From Methanomassiliicoccus luminyensis B10 (lineage in GTDB: Archaea; Thermoplasmatota; Thermoplasmata; Methanomassiliicoccales; Methanomassiliicoccaceae): DNA of 64,000 bases. This document shows, piece by piece, positions 33,279 through 41,896 of this stretch; within the stretch, counting starts at the first letter, position 1; every line of letters starts with the position of its first letter. The position numbers and the translations under genes are program-made. The notes under the pieces were generated by a model. It was not told where the DNA came from, did no database searches, and saw only the letters and a program-made list of their open reading frames with translations. Location: assembly GCF_000308215.1 (NCBI RefSeq), contig NZ_CAJE01000013.1, forward strand, positions 1 to 64,000. Reading direction: 5' to 3'.

Positions 33279-34987
33279 ATCAAGCTGGGGATCGACGTCG
33301 GAGGGACCTGTACAGACGGTGTCTTGGTCGAAGACAAGAGCGGAGAGATCGTCAGAAAGGCAAAAGTCCGAACGGTGAAAGGGGACGTAGCGGGGAGCGT
33401 GATGCGGTGCTATTCCGCCCTCCATGTTCCGTCTCCTGCGATACTGTCGAACTTTTGCGTCTCCACCACGCTGGCTACCAATGCCATGGTGGAGGGGACC
33501 GAGAAGGATGTATGCGCGATAAGCATCGGTCTGACCCCCTCCCGATCGGTGGACTATGCGTCAGAGACCTTGGTGATCGCAGGCAGACATGATCCTATGG
33601 GGGAGGAGACGTGTCCCGTCGACATGGATACCCTCAGGTCCAAATTGAACGGCACGAGGATGCGCTCGTTCGCCGTCTCCGGGTACTTTGGATCGAGGAA
33701 CCCCGAGCACGAGAAACTGGTGGCGGAGGAGGTCATCAGGATGCTACCTGGGGCCACGGTAGTTAGAGGGAGCGACCTTGCCGGGACGCTCGGGGCTGAA
33801 GAGAGGCTGTTCCTGGCGGCAAAGAACGCCGAGCTCATGCACCTGATGAGCGCGTTCATAGAGGGTATCGAGGACGCCACTGGTGTCCCTGACACCATCA
33901 CTTACGCATTGAGGGGGGATGGAACCCTTGTGTCGACCGAGGAGGCGCGCCTGCGGCCGATATTTACCGTCCTTTCCGGCCCAGCCGCGAGCGCGATGGG
34001 AGCGACCGCGCTTGCTGGGACCAGGGACGCTCTGGTCATTGACATCGGAGGGACCACCACGGACGTCGCCGTGGTGAGGAAAGGGAGGGTGAGGATCGCT
34101 TCAGAGGGAGCGCGAGTAGGAGGGTCCCGCCTCAGGACAGGATCGCTGGACCTTCGCACCATAGCACTGGGAGGCGATACGGAGATCTTCTGCGAGGACG
34201 GGCGCGCGATGCTGGGCTCACGGGCGGTCCAGCCACTGTGCCTCGCCCCTGACGCCAATGCGATGCTTCGGGACCGCTCGTTCCTTTATCAGGATAATGA
34301 GCGTACCGTCGGCATCACTCCCACCGACCTCTTCCGCGACCAGGGTAAGAGCGATTTTGGGGATGCGGCGATCGCTCGGGCCGCCCTTGAGGCTCTGGCA
34401 AGGGTGTGCGAACGGCCCATCGCCTCCCTTCGCGCTGACATCGAAGAGATGATCCGCGCCAGGCTGTTGAGGGTCGTCCTGAGCGCAGCCTTGGGCAAGG
34501 ACCTGCCGGAGGGGTCAGATGACCTTATAAAAGGCGGCGGGCTCCTAAGCACGAAGTTTACCATCGCCCTACCAATTGTTGGCATAGGGGCGCCGGTCCG
34601 CAATTTTCTAGACCTAATTGCCGAACGGGTGTGCTCAGAAATCATCATTCCCCATGATCATGATGTGGGGAACGCTGTCGGGGCCGTCAGCACCGGCGTC
34701 TACGGCAGGAAGGATGTTATCGTCAGGAGCGAGGTTAAGTACGTCGATGGGGACGAGGAGCGGTTCTTTCATGTCACCACTGAGGAGGGGTGCGGGTCTT
34801 CCGCGACAAGGACGAGGCCGTCGCCTTCGCCTCCGACATAGGCAAAGCCGCCCTGTGCGATTATATGGATCGAAGCAGAGTGAGAAGATACGATCTAGTC
34901 ACGGAAACAAGAGAGGTAACATATCTGGAACATGACCAAGAGAACCATGTGGAAACGGTGGTGACCATAACGGCGGAGGGAGCTTGA
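33279..34987 (+). CDS. Hydantoinase/oxoprolinase-family ATPase, operon gene 3, frameshifted near the 3' end
   Basis: ASKHA-fold protein of the hydantoinase A/oxoprolinase family. Its N-terminus KLGIDVGGTCTDGVLVEDKSG (phosphate-1 motif) begins upstream of the first usual start codon (TTG 33324); a GGGAGGTG lies five bases before an in-frame ATC at 33279, so an AUC start is inferred. The second nucleotide motif is ALVIDIGGTTTDVAVV. Frame 1 runs to a TAG at 34839; the conserved end (VRVFRDKDEAVAFASDIGKA and on to VVTITAEGA) is in the -1 frame from 34790 to 34987. Shifting -1 inside the GGGG at 34787-34790 joins them into about 569 residues. This may be a sequencing or real deletion of one G, or programmed frameshifting. 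Role unknown; its place suggests corrinoid activation. Confidence 0.8.
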
Positions 34988-36558
34988 CGCACGCGATATC
35001 GTTGGACATCGGTACGAGCGGGTTAAGGGGGCAATTGCTTGACCTGCAGCGCAAGAAGGTCCTGCGGACGTTCATCCTCTCTCGCAACCCGCTCCCCGGC
35101 GCCAATGTCATGGACCACCTTAGCTTTGCCATAGAACAGGGTCAGGAACTGGCCCACGGGATCATGGCGCAGGCCGTGGAGCAGGTGGTCGATATGCTTG
35201 CGCCGGTGGATCTGGAGAGGGTCGCCGTTTGCGGCAACCCGATCCAGCTCTCCATCTTCGAGGGGATCGAGATCAGGGACCTGGCTTATGCCGGGAAAAA
35301 CCTCCTGGCATCCAGCGGCGTGGCGGCCCCGGACCGAAAGGGGCACGTGATCCGGGGGGATGCCGTCGGCCTGAGCGTTGATGTCGATGTCATCATTCCG
35401 CCTTCGGTGAGGCACGAGGTAGGCGCGGACGCTCTGGCCATGATGATCAAATCGGGGTTTCTGTCCGATGATGTGTGCATGGTAACGGACTACGGCACCA
35501 ACGCGGAGATGGCCCTGAAGGTCGGCGACGACATCTTCAGTGGATCGGCCGCTGCGGGACCGGCCATGGAGGGACAGCACATCCAGGCAGGCTTGCTTGC
35601 ATCCCCGGGAGCTATCAGCGATCTGGTGCAGACCTCAGAAGGCTGGCGGACCATGGTGTTGAACGAGGCGTTCGAACCGCAGACAGGCTCCATGGTGAGC
35701 TTGAGAGGCGACACATGCAAGTGTCAGGGCCTGAAGGCCAGAGGCATCACCGGCACGGGGGTGATGGCCCTAATTTATGCCGGCATGCAGTGCGAGAGGA
35801 TACACCCTCCCCGCATCACCGGCGGGGAGATCCGCCTGGACAGAAGGATAAGGTTCACTGAGCAGGACCTCAATGAAGCTGGCAAAGCAATCGGAGCGAT
35901 ACGTGCGGGGCAATTGACCCTGCTCCATGAGGCGGGCATAGGGTCCGATGAACTGCAGAGGATGTACATGGCCGGGGCCAGCGGAACATATGTGGACGCC
36001 GTGAAGGCCCGCTCGATAGGGCTGGTGCCGGCCAAAGTCCGGAACATCGTACAGATCGGCAATACCTCTCTTGAGCTGGCCAAAGACCTTGCCCTCGAGC
36101 CCGATCTGATCGACGAGCTGAACACTATGAGCGCAGACCTGGCTTCCCACCACGTCATGTTCGCATCATCCGCAACGTTTTCCGGCATATATGTCCAGGA
36201 ATTGGGGTACTGGACCGAAGGAATGCCGTGGGAGACCTATCTAAGCAACATTGCCGCAATGGGGATATCGATACCGGGAGGGTCCGATGCCGATGTGACG
36301 GTGGAGAAGCGCCACCGCACCGATATTTGGGACATCGGCGGCTCATTGAAGATGATGGAGCCCGACGTGCACCTGAGGGGAAGCTGGGATTGCGCACGCT
36401 GCCTTCTCTGCATGCGAGCTTGTCCGGAGAACGCGCTATCCGCATCCGACGGTGATTTCACGGTTGATTCAGGAAGGTGCCTTGGTACTGCCTGCCGGAG
36501 GTGTGAGGAGGCTTGCCCGGACAGCGTGTTCCATTATAGACGATTGGTCCTCAAGTAA
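34984..36558 (+). CDS. RamA-like corrinoid activation ATPase with ferredoxin tail, operon gene 4
   Basis: A 524-residue reductive activator of corrinoid proteins. The N-terminal ASKHA part (ISLDIGTSGLRGQLLDL; VTDYGTNAEMALKVGDDIFSG; GITGTGVMALIYAG) is the DUF4445/RACo-type ATPase that couples ATP to reduction of Co(II) to Co(I). The C-terminus holds two 4Fe-4S motifs: Cys470, 473, 476, 480 (CARCLLCMRACP) and Cys499, 504, 507, 511 (CLGTACRRCEEACP), as in RamA of methanogens. The TTG start at 34984 overlaps the stop of the preceding gene and follows GGCGGAGGGAG. It is expected to act on the corrinoid protein of gene 2. Confidence 0.9.
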   Translation: MTHAISLDIGTSGLRGQLLDLQRKKVLRTFILSRNPLPGANVMDHLSFAIEQGQELAHGIMAQAVEQVVDMLAPVDLERVAVCGNPIQLSIFEGIEIRDLAYAGKNLLASSGVAAPDRKGHVIRGDAVGLSVDVDVIIPPSVRHEVGADALAMMIKSGFLSDDVCMVTDYGTNAEMALKVGDDIFSGSAAAGPAMEGQHIQAGLLASPGAISDLVQTSEGWRTMVLNEAFEPQTGSMVSLRGDTCKCQGLKARGITGTGVMALIYAGMQCERIHPPRITGGEIRLDRRIRFTEQDLNEAGKAIGAIRAGQLTLLHEAGIGSDELQRMYMAGASGTYVDAVKARSIGLVPAKVRNIVQIGNTSLELAKDLALEPDLIDELNTMSADLASHHVMFASSATFSGIYVQELGYWTEGMPWETYLSNIAAMGISIPGGSDADVTVEKRHRTDIWDIGGSLKMMEPDVHLRGSWDCARCLLCMRACPENALSASDGDFTVDSGRCLGTACRRCEEACPDSVFHYRRLVLK

Positions 36559-36589
36559 GCTGATGGCCACTGAGGACATCCTGTGCTCA

Positions 36590-37921
36590 TTATGTCGGAC
36601 CTTTCGCCGAGCCGGCATCGGTCACGCTATTTTCAACCTTGATGTCCGCCGCATACGGCGTTCCCTGGACGGCCGGGGACGGGGACGACCCGATTCGGGC
36701 GGTCACGTCATCTTCGTCGACCTTCATTCTCATGAGATATATCGCCAGCTTCGCCAGGTTGACGCCGAAGCGGACCCGATAGAGCACCGGCCGGAGGTCG
36801 TCAGAGGCATAGTGAGAATGAATGTCCGAACCGAGCCAGGAGCGGAGCCATTGGACGGTGGTGATGGCCCCCCTGCGGCGCAACCGCCAGAACGAATCGG
36901 TGTCGCTCATCCCGTCCCACCATCGGACCCCATCGCGGAAGTCTTTCAGTTCGGGCTTCGGCAAACCTGCCAGGTCAAGATATTGCAGGTAGATGAGGGG
37001 CAGTCCCGCCCCATCGGACAGCTCGTGCGCCATCCAGGTGCGCGCGTTCAGCTCGATAAGCTTCCATCCGCCGTCCCGTTCGTCCATCTTGAAGCCCACT
37101 GAGGCTATCCCCTGGTAGCCCAGCCCCCTCATGAACTTCATGCCGAGCTCGGCCACCTCGGGCTGGTGGCAGCTCATTGCCAGCGAGGCGACCCCAAAGT
37201 TGGGGGGATATTGCCTGACCTTCTGCCAGGTGAGCACCGGTGAGACGTACCCGTTCCGGCCTATGTAGGCCCCCGCGTTATAGAACCCCTTTCCGGGAGG
37301 CCATATGATGTCCTGGACCATGACCTCCTGGCCTTTGTCCAGTATCGCCGCCATCTTCTCCCGGAGCTCCTCGGCGTCCTTGATCACGAAGCCTTTGTTG
37401 CCGAAGATCGGGTACCACAGGTGCGAGTACAGCGGCTTTATGAACGCGGGGAAGCGCAGCCTCCGCATACCCTCCTCGAGCTCATCCATCGAGCGAGGAT
37501 AGAAGGTCTCGGTCATGGGTATGCCCAATCGCACCGCCTCCTCATACTGCAGGCGCTTGTTGATCATGGACTCCACCACCTTCTCGGGCGGGGCGATAAG
37601 CTCGAATCGCTGGGCCAGCTTGTTCCGGTTCCTGGAAATGAACAGTACGGCGGGGTCCGAAGCGGCGAAGAGGACCGGCCTCTCGCCAAGCCTCTCTCCT
37701 TCCTCCAGGATCTCCTCGAGGACCGTATCCGGCTCCTTCACTATGCTCCCGCACAACAGCGGCCTCACGAACTTGGAGTGCATGCCCGGCAGATCCGGAC
37801 GATGGTCTACTCCGACCACGCGAATGCCTCTGCGCCCCAGCATCCTAGCCATGCCTAGTCCGTTGGTCTCCATGTTGAGAACGAATGCGCTCGGTAACTG
37901 GTTCACGAGTATTCTCCCCAC
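36590..37921 (-). CDS. ATP-grasp superfamily carboxylate ligase
   Basis: A 443-residue ATP-grasp protein. It has a pre-ATP-grasp domain (NGLGMARMLGRRGIRVVGVD), an ATP-binding part (INKRLQYEEAVRLGIPMTETF, FPAFIKPLYSH) and a metal-ligating stretch (GWKLIELNARTWMAHEL). The best resemblance is to D-aspartate ligase/carbamoyl-phosphate-synthase-like ATP-grasp enzymes that join an acid to an amine; the actual substrate is unknown. A TATA-like GGCTATTTAACC at 37946-37957 lies about 30 bases before the GTG start, so the transcript may be leaderless. It is convergent to the corrinoid operon, with a gap of only 31 bases. Confidence 0.82.
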   Translation of the reverse strand: MGRILVNQLPSAFVLNMETNGLGMARMLGRRGIRVVGVDHRPDLPGMHSKFVRPLLCGSIVKEPDTVLEEILEEGERLGERPVLFAASDPAVLFISRNRNKLAQRFELIAPPEKVVESMINKRLQYEEAVRLGIPMTETFYPRSMDELEEGMRRLRFPAFIKPLYSHLWYPIFGNKGFVIKDAEELREKMAAILDKGQEVMVQDIIWPPGKGFYNAGAYIGRNGYVSPVLTWQKVRQYPPNFGVASLAMSCHQPEVAELGMKFMRGLGYQGIASVGFKMDERDGGWKLIELNARTWMAHELSDGAGLPLIYLQYLDLAGLPKPELKDFRDGVRWWDGMSDTDSFWRLRRRGAITTVQWLRSWLGSDIHSHYASDDLRPVLYRVRFGVNLAKLAIYLMRMKVDEDDVTARIGSSPSPAVQGTPYAADIKVENSVTDAGSAKGPT

Positions 37922-37945
37922 TGATAATAATTCATCGAACCCGAT

Positions 37946-37957
37946 GGTTAAATAGCC
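37946..37957 (-). promoter_or_regulatory. TATA-like element of the ATP-grasp gene
   Basis: The minus strand reads AGGCTATTTAACC, centred about 30 bases from the GTG start at 37921. Confidence 0.45.
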
Positions 37958-38007
37958 TTGTATGCTGAGGGCAGGAAGGACGCCATAGCCACAGCAGTAA
38001 TGGCTAG

Positions 38008-38016
38008 GTTTATATC
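38008..38016 (+). promoter_or_regulatory. TATA-like element of the aIF2 beta gene
   Basis: GGTTTATATCAG, about 34 bases before ATG 38046; a GAGGAGGG ribosome-binding site follows in the gap. Confidence 0.5.
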
Positions 38017-38045
38017 AGCGGAGCAACTTGAGAGGAGGGATTACC

Positions 38046-38678
38046 ATGCCTGATGACGATTACCTATCACTTCTGGAGCGGGCCAAGGTCAGCCTGCCCG
38101 AGACCATTGAAAAGCATGAGAGGTTCAAGGTGCCGGAGCCGGACATCTTCCTGGAGGGGAAGATCACCGTAGTGAGGAACTTCGGCGCCATCATCGATGC
38201 GCTGCGGCGAGAGCCGGAGCACCTGCTCCAGTACCTGTTGCGCGAGCTCGGCACCCCCGGCTTCATTGAGGGGCAGAGACTGGTCCTCAAGGCCAAGCTC
38301 ACCCCGGCCCAGGTCGCCGACAGGATCATGGGCTACACCGATACGTTCGTTCTGTGCTCCGAGTGCGGCCGCCCTGACACCCGAATAGTCAAGGAAGGGC
38401 GCATCCTCGTTCTGGAGTGCGACGCCTGCGGCGCCCACCGCCCGGTCCATGTCAGAAGGTCCGTGAGGACCTCCGAGGACGAGGGCATCAAGGAAGGCGG
38501 AGTGTACGAGGTCATGGTCGAGGACGTCGGCCGCAAGGGAGATGGGGTGGCGAAGCTGGACAAGTATGTCATATACGTCCCCGGCGCCGCCAGGGGAGCG
38601 CGCGTGAAGGTCAAGATCCAGAAGATCTCCGGAAACGTGGCCTTCGCGGTGCAGTCCCAGGAAGACGTCACCAAGTGA
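38046..38678 (+). CDS. eif2b: Translation initiation factor aIF2 subunit beta with C-terminal TRAM domain
   Basis: The beta subunit of the archaeal initiator-tRNA carrier aIF2. The 210-residue protein has the aIF2B core (LPETIEKHERFKVPEPDIFLEG, NFGAIIDALRREPEHLLQYL, GTPGFIEGQRLVLKAKL), a C4 zinc ribbon (CSECGRPDTR and CDACGAHRPV) and, instead of ending there, a TRAM domain of about 60 residues (GGVYEVMVEDVGRKGDGVAK, then VPGAARGARVKVKIQKISGN) which can bind RNA. ATG 38046 is preceded by GAGGAGGG; the upstream GTG 38028 was not used. TRAM fusions to aIF2 beta occur in some methanogens. Confidence 0.93.
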   Translation: MPDDDYLSLLERAKVSLPETIEKHERFKVPEPDIFLEGKITVVRNFGAIIDALRREPEHLLQYLLRELGTPGFIEGQRLVLKAKLTPAQVADRIMGYTDTFVLCSECGRPDTRIVKEGRILVLECDACGAHRPVHVRRSVRTSEDEGIKEGGVYEVMVEDVGRKGDGVAKLDKYVIYVPGAARGARVKVKIQKISGNVAFAVQSQEDVTK

Positions 38679-38749
38679 ATTCCTTCGGGCCTCTGGCCCG
38701 CATAACCCTATTTTTAAAAAGAGGGGCGCTCCGCGCCCGAGAAAAGGCC

Positions 38750-39271
38750 TCAGAAGATATAGTTGCAGCTGGAGCGGTCAAACCCCTTCACCAGCTCGAA
38801 GTCGTGCCCCTCCGACGGCGCCGTGGGGACAGGATAGGTGAGGTACGGGAAGAACTGCCCGATGTCCGCGGCCATCCTGGTGGCGAGGTGGTCCCTGCCG
38901 AACAGCGCCTCGCTGATCTCCAGCGCGAGGCGGCGGGTCAGCGCCTCGTCCATGTACCCCACCGAGTGTATGAACTCGTGCAGGAGGATGTGGAAGACGT
39001 ACGGCTTGTACAGCTCCGGCTGTTCCGAAGCGATGCGGGCCATGGGCCCCTTGTTCATGACGATGACGTTGGACGCCACCGGGTACAGCCCCCCGATCCA
39101 GGAACGGGGGTCGCCGCCCAGCTCGGCGAGGCCGAGCATCAGGCCCGCCCGCGACAGTCCCAGCTGCGCCTGGACCGCATCCTTGACTATCTCGAAGATG
39201 TCCGCCAGGTCCTTGGCCTTCTCCAGCCTGGCCGGATAATCTAATGCCTTAGTTGTTAACCCTGCGTTCAC
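38750..39271 (-). CDS. Putative HExxH zinc metalloprotease-like protein
   Basis: A 173-residue protein with one clear catalytic-type motif, HILLHEFIHSVGYMDE (His98-Glu99-x-x-His102), the zinc-binding helix of zincin metallopeptidases. The upstream region VASNVIVMNKGPM looks like the edge strand of such a fold. There is no signal peptide or membrane segment, so it is probably cytoplasmic. The third zinc ligand is not obvious; Asp or Glu in the following helix is possible. It resembles small archaeal metalloproteins of unknown role. It ends convergent with the aIF2 beta gene. Confidence 0.7.
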   Translation of the reverse strand: MNAGLTTKALDYPARLEKAKDLADIFEIVKDAVQAQLGLSRAGLMLGLAELGGDPRSWIGGLYPVASNVIVMNKGPMARIASEQPELYKPYVFHILLHEFIHSVGYMDEALTRRLALEISEALFGRDHLATRMAADIGQFFPYLTYPVPTAPSEGHDFELVKGFDRSSCNYIF

Positions 39272-39360
39272 GAGTTCAACTTACGGCGGTCCGCTAGATA
39301 ATATTATGCCTCGAATCATCGTGAGAACGGTTATCTACCTCGGAGGACATGGTTCCGGCG

Positions 39361-40281
39361 ATGCGAAAGTACCTGCCGATGGTGGCCATGGCCGCTTTCT
39401 ATATCTTCGTCCAGGCCGCCGCGGTACTGCTGGCCCCGCTGTTCCTGCCAGAGTACGCCGCGTTCCCCGACCCCAACAACGTGGTGAACCCGCTCATATA
39501 CGTGTTCCTGGTGCTGGTGGTCACGGGGATCATCCTCATCCTCATCAAGTTCGGCCGGGAGAGGATCGTGCAGGCCATCTTCTTCGTCAGCGTCTTCATC
39601 ACCATCATGTACGTGTTCCTGCCGCTGTTCCTGCTGGTAGACCACGAAGGCTACATCGCGCTCATCGCCTCGCTTGCACTGGCGGGAGGGATGATCTATG
39701 CGCTGGCCAAGAGCGGGGAATGGTACATCATCAACGCCGTCGGCCTCGTCCTGGCCATAGGCGTCACCGCCATCCTGGGCATGTCCCTGGGCATCCTGCC
39801 GGTGATCATACTGCTGGTGATCATGGCGGTGTACGACGCCATCTCGGTGTACAAGACCAAGCACATGGTCGCCCTCGCCGAGGGCGTGGCCCCCCTGCGC
39901 CTGCCGGTGCTGTTTGTCATACCCAAGGACCGCGGCTTCAAGATGGATTCCGTCTCCGAACGGGGTCTGTCGCCCCCCGAGGGCGGGGAAAGGGAGGCGT
40001 TCTTCATGGGGCTGGGCGACACCGTCATCCCGGGCATCCTGGTGGTGTCAGCCTCGATGTTCCTTCCCGAGACCCCTTCGCTCCTGTTCACCGCGAACAT
40101 CTGGGTGGCCATCGGGACTATTGTCGGCGGCCTGCTGGGCTACCTCCTGCTCATGCGCTTCGTGCTGAGGGGGCGCCCCCAGGCCGGGTTGCCCTTCCTG
40201 AACACCGGGGCGATATTGGGATATCTTGCTACGTACATCCTGGTGTTCCAGAGCCTAGGCCTGCAGATGTTGGGCCTGTGA
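39361..40281 (+). CDS. Presenilin-type intramembrane aspartyl protease (A22/PSH family)
   Basis: A 306-residue polytopic membrane protein with about nine hydrophobic segments. The two catalytic aspartates of presenilin/signal peptide peptidases are in IMAVYDAISVYK (Asp159) and MGLGDTVIPGI (the GxGD motif, Asp220); the C-terminal region QAGLPFLNTG stands where the PAL motif is expected. It cleaves membrane-spanning helices within the bilayer. A hydrophilic loop of about 45 residues (ALAEGVAPLRLPVLF and on to EGGEREAFF) separates the two aspartates, as in archaeal PSH. The ATG at 39361 gives the basic start MRKYLP. The phosphoesterase gene follows by 18 bases and is likely in the same operon. 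Confidence 0.85.
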   Translation: MRKYLPMVAMAAFYIFVQAAAVLLAPLFLPEYAAFPDPNNVVNPLIYVFLVLVVTGIILILIKFGRERIVQAIFFVSVFITIMYVFLPLFLLVDHEGYIALIASLALAGGMIYALAKSGEWYIINAVGLVLAIGVTAILGMSLGILPVIILLVIMAVYDAISVYKTKHMVALAEGVAPLRLPVLFVIPKDRGFKMDSVSERGLSPPEGGEREAFFMGLGDTVIPGILVVSASMFLPETPSLLFTANIWVAIGTIVGGLLGYLLLMRFVLRGRPQAGLPFLNTGAILGYLATYILVFQSLGLQMLGL

Positions 40282-40299
40282 CGATGAGGAGTTGACGAT

Positions 40300-40944
40300 A
40301 TGAAGTTCCTGGTGCTCTCGGACATCCACGGGCGGGACAAGGTGGCCGCCTGGGCCAATAAGCTGGCGAAGGAATATAAAGTGGATGGCATCATCATCCT
40401 CGGCGACATCACCCATTTCGGGCCGGGGAGCTGGGCCGGGGAGTTCCTGGCCAAGCTCGAGCACCCCATCTACGCCGTGGCCGGCAACTGCGATCCCCCG
40501 GAGTGGGTGAACAAGGAGATCGAGGCCCACGGGACCCTGCTGCACCGCCGCAAGGAGGTGATGGGAGGGTACACCTTCATCGGGCTGGGAGGATCGAACC
40601 CAACTATCTTCGAGACGCCCTTCGAGATGGAGGAGAGCGAGATAGAGTCGTACCTCCGCCCGCTCATGGAGAGGGACGCAGTGATGGTGCTCCATGCCCC
40701 GCCCAAGGGGTTCAATGACACCATACCGAACGGGATGCATGTCGGTAGCGATGCGATACTGAAGCTCGTACAGGAGTTCCGCCCGCTGGTGGTGCTCTCC
40801 GGCCACATCCATGAGGCTAGGGGCATGGTGGAGAAGGATGGCACCCTGTTCATGAACCCCGGCCCGGCCAGGGACGGATATTCCGCCCTGCTGGAGATCG
40901 ACGGCGAGATAAAGGGAACGCTGCTGGACAAAGCGGAGGAATGA
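40300..40944 (+). CDS. Calcineurin-like metallophosphoesterase
   Basis: A 214-residue phosphoesterase with the full metal-binding set: FLVLSDIHGRD (DxH), IIILGDITHFG (GD), AVAGNCDPP (GNxD), LHAPPKG and LSGHIHEARG (GHxH). The size is that of single-domain YfcE-like enzymes. The substrate is unknown; 2',3'-cyclic or simple phosphodiesters are typical. Its ATG lies 18 bases after the presenilin-type gene, with GAGG of the GATGAGGAG ribosome-binding site in between. Two further phosphoesterases of this superfamily sit at 44450 and 45178. Confidence 0.88.
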   Translation: MKFLVLSDIHGRDKVAAWANKLAKEYKVDGIIILGDITHFGPGSWAGEFLAKLEHPIYAVAGNCDPPEWVNKEIEAHGTLLHRRKEVMGGYTFIGLGGSNPTIFETPFEMEESEIESYLRPLMERDAVMVLHAPPKGFNDTIPNGMHVGSDAILKLVQEFRPLVVLSGHIHEARGMVEKDGTLFMNPGPARDGYSALLEIDGEIKGTLLDKAEE

Positions 40945-40972
40945 GCCCGAGCGAGCCAGCGGCCTAGGAAAG

Positions 40973-40981
40973 CTTTTATAT
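40973..40981 (+). promoter_or_regulatory. TATA-like element of the S8e gene
   Basis: GCTTTTATATTCG, about 34 bases before ATG 41011; the leader of about 8-10 bases is too short for a strong ribosome-binding site. Confidence 0.55.
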
Positions 40982-41010
40982 TCGGGTTATTTTAGTGGCA
41001 GAGGATTAGT

Positions 41011-41394
41011 ATGGCACTTTGGCAAGGCAAATCACAGCGGAAGCCCAGCGGCGGCCGCCTCATCAGAAGCAGAAAGAAGCGGCGTTTCGAGATTGGACGC
41101 GAGCCCATGTTCACCAACTTGGGCGAGGAGAACCTCAAGAAGTACCGCACCATGGGCGGCAACTCCAAGGTCAAGATGCTCAGCGCCTCTTTCGCCAACG
41201 TCGTGGACCCCAAGACCAACCAGGTCAAGAGGGTCAAGATCGTCACGGTGAAGAGCAACACCGCCAACCCCAACTATGTCCAGCGTAACATCATGAACCG
41301 CGGGGCCACCATCCAGACCGAGCTCGGGGTTGCCAAGATCACCTCGAGGCCGGGGCAGGACGGCACCATCAACGCCGTGCTGATCTCCGAGTGA
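41011..41394 (+). CDS. rps8e: 30S ribosomal protein S8e
   Basis: A 127-residue protein with the S8e signature: the N-terminal WQGKSQRKPSGGRLIRSRKKRR, the core region RTMGGNSKVKMLSASFANV, and the C-terminal NIMNRGATIQTELGVAKITSRPGQDG. The length is normal for archaea. It belongs to the small ribosomal subunit and binds 16S rRNA. A promoter with TATA at 40973 is its own; the SRP19 gene downstream has a second TATA in the 33-base gap, so the two can be expressed separately. Confidence 0.96.
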   Translation: MALWQGKSQRKPSGGRLIRSRKKRRFEIGREPMFTNLGEENLKKYRTMGGNSKVKMLSASFANVVDPKTNQVKRVKIVTVKSNTANPNYVQRNIMNRGATIQTELGVAKITSRPGQDGTINAVLISE

Positions 41395-41398
41395 AACC

Positions 41399-41407
41399 AT
41401 TTATATC
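41399..41407 (+). promoter_or_regulatory. TATA-like element of the SRP19 gene
   Basis: CATTTATATCC, centred 25 bases before ATG 41428, the spacing of a leaderless transcript. It lies just past the S8e stop. Confidence 0.6.
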
Positions 41408-41427
41408 CTTAACTGGATTGACCGACC

Positions 41428-41730
41428 ATGGCCTTCGACGCGGACAAAGCGTGGGTGCTGTGGCCGGAATATTTTGATATTTCCAGAACAAGGGCGCAGG
41501 GACGCCGGGTCAAGAAGGGCCTGGCCGTCCCGGAGCCCCAGATAGCATCCATGGTCAAAGCGGTGGAGAAGCTCGGCCTCAGCTGGAAGATCGAGGAAGG
41601 GAAGTCCTACCCCGGGGCGTGGTGGAACAAGCAGGGCCTCCTGCTGGTAGAGAACAACATGCCCAAATCAGAGCTCCTGAACAAGGTCGCCGCGCACCTC
41701 AAGCAGATGCCGCACGTCCCCAAGCAATGA
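41428..41730 (+). CDS. srp19: Signal recognition particle 19 kDa protein
   Basis: A 100-residue SRP19, which binds 7S RNA and prepares it for SRP54. The conserved core VLWPEYFDISRTRAQGRRVK and the loop SYPGAWWNKQGLLLVEN match the family; the length is in the archaeal range (about 90-105). The gene has its own TATA and is probably leaderless. The 7S RNA gene is not in this window. Confidence 0.94.
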   Translation: MAFDADKAWVLWPEYFDISRTRAQGRRVKKGLAVPEPQIASMVKAVEKLGLSWKIEEGKSYPGAWWNKQGLLLVENNMPKSELLNKVAAHLKQMPHVPKQ

Positions 41731-41896
41731 GGGGGCCGGCAAAGCTTCGTGCGCCAGCGTTCGGGTACTGCCACGATATGCCGGCACATGCAGCGTCATC
41801 CTCGCGCATTTTCCCGATCTGAATTGTCAATTAAAACCGCACGCGCGGGGAGGCCGAGAGGCCCTCGGCCACAGGGGCCCCGTGCCGGCCGGTGCC

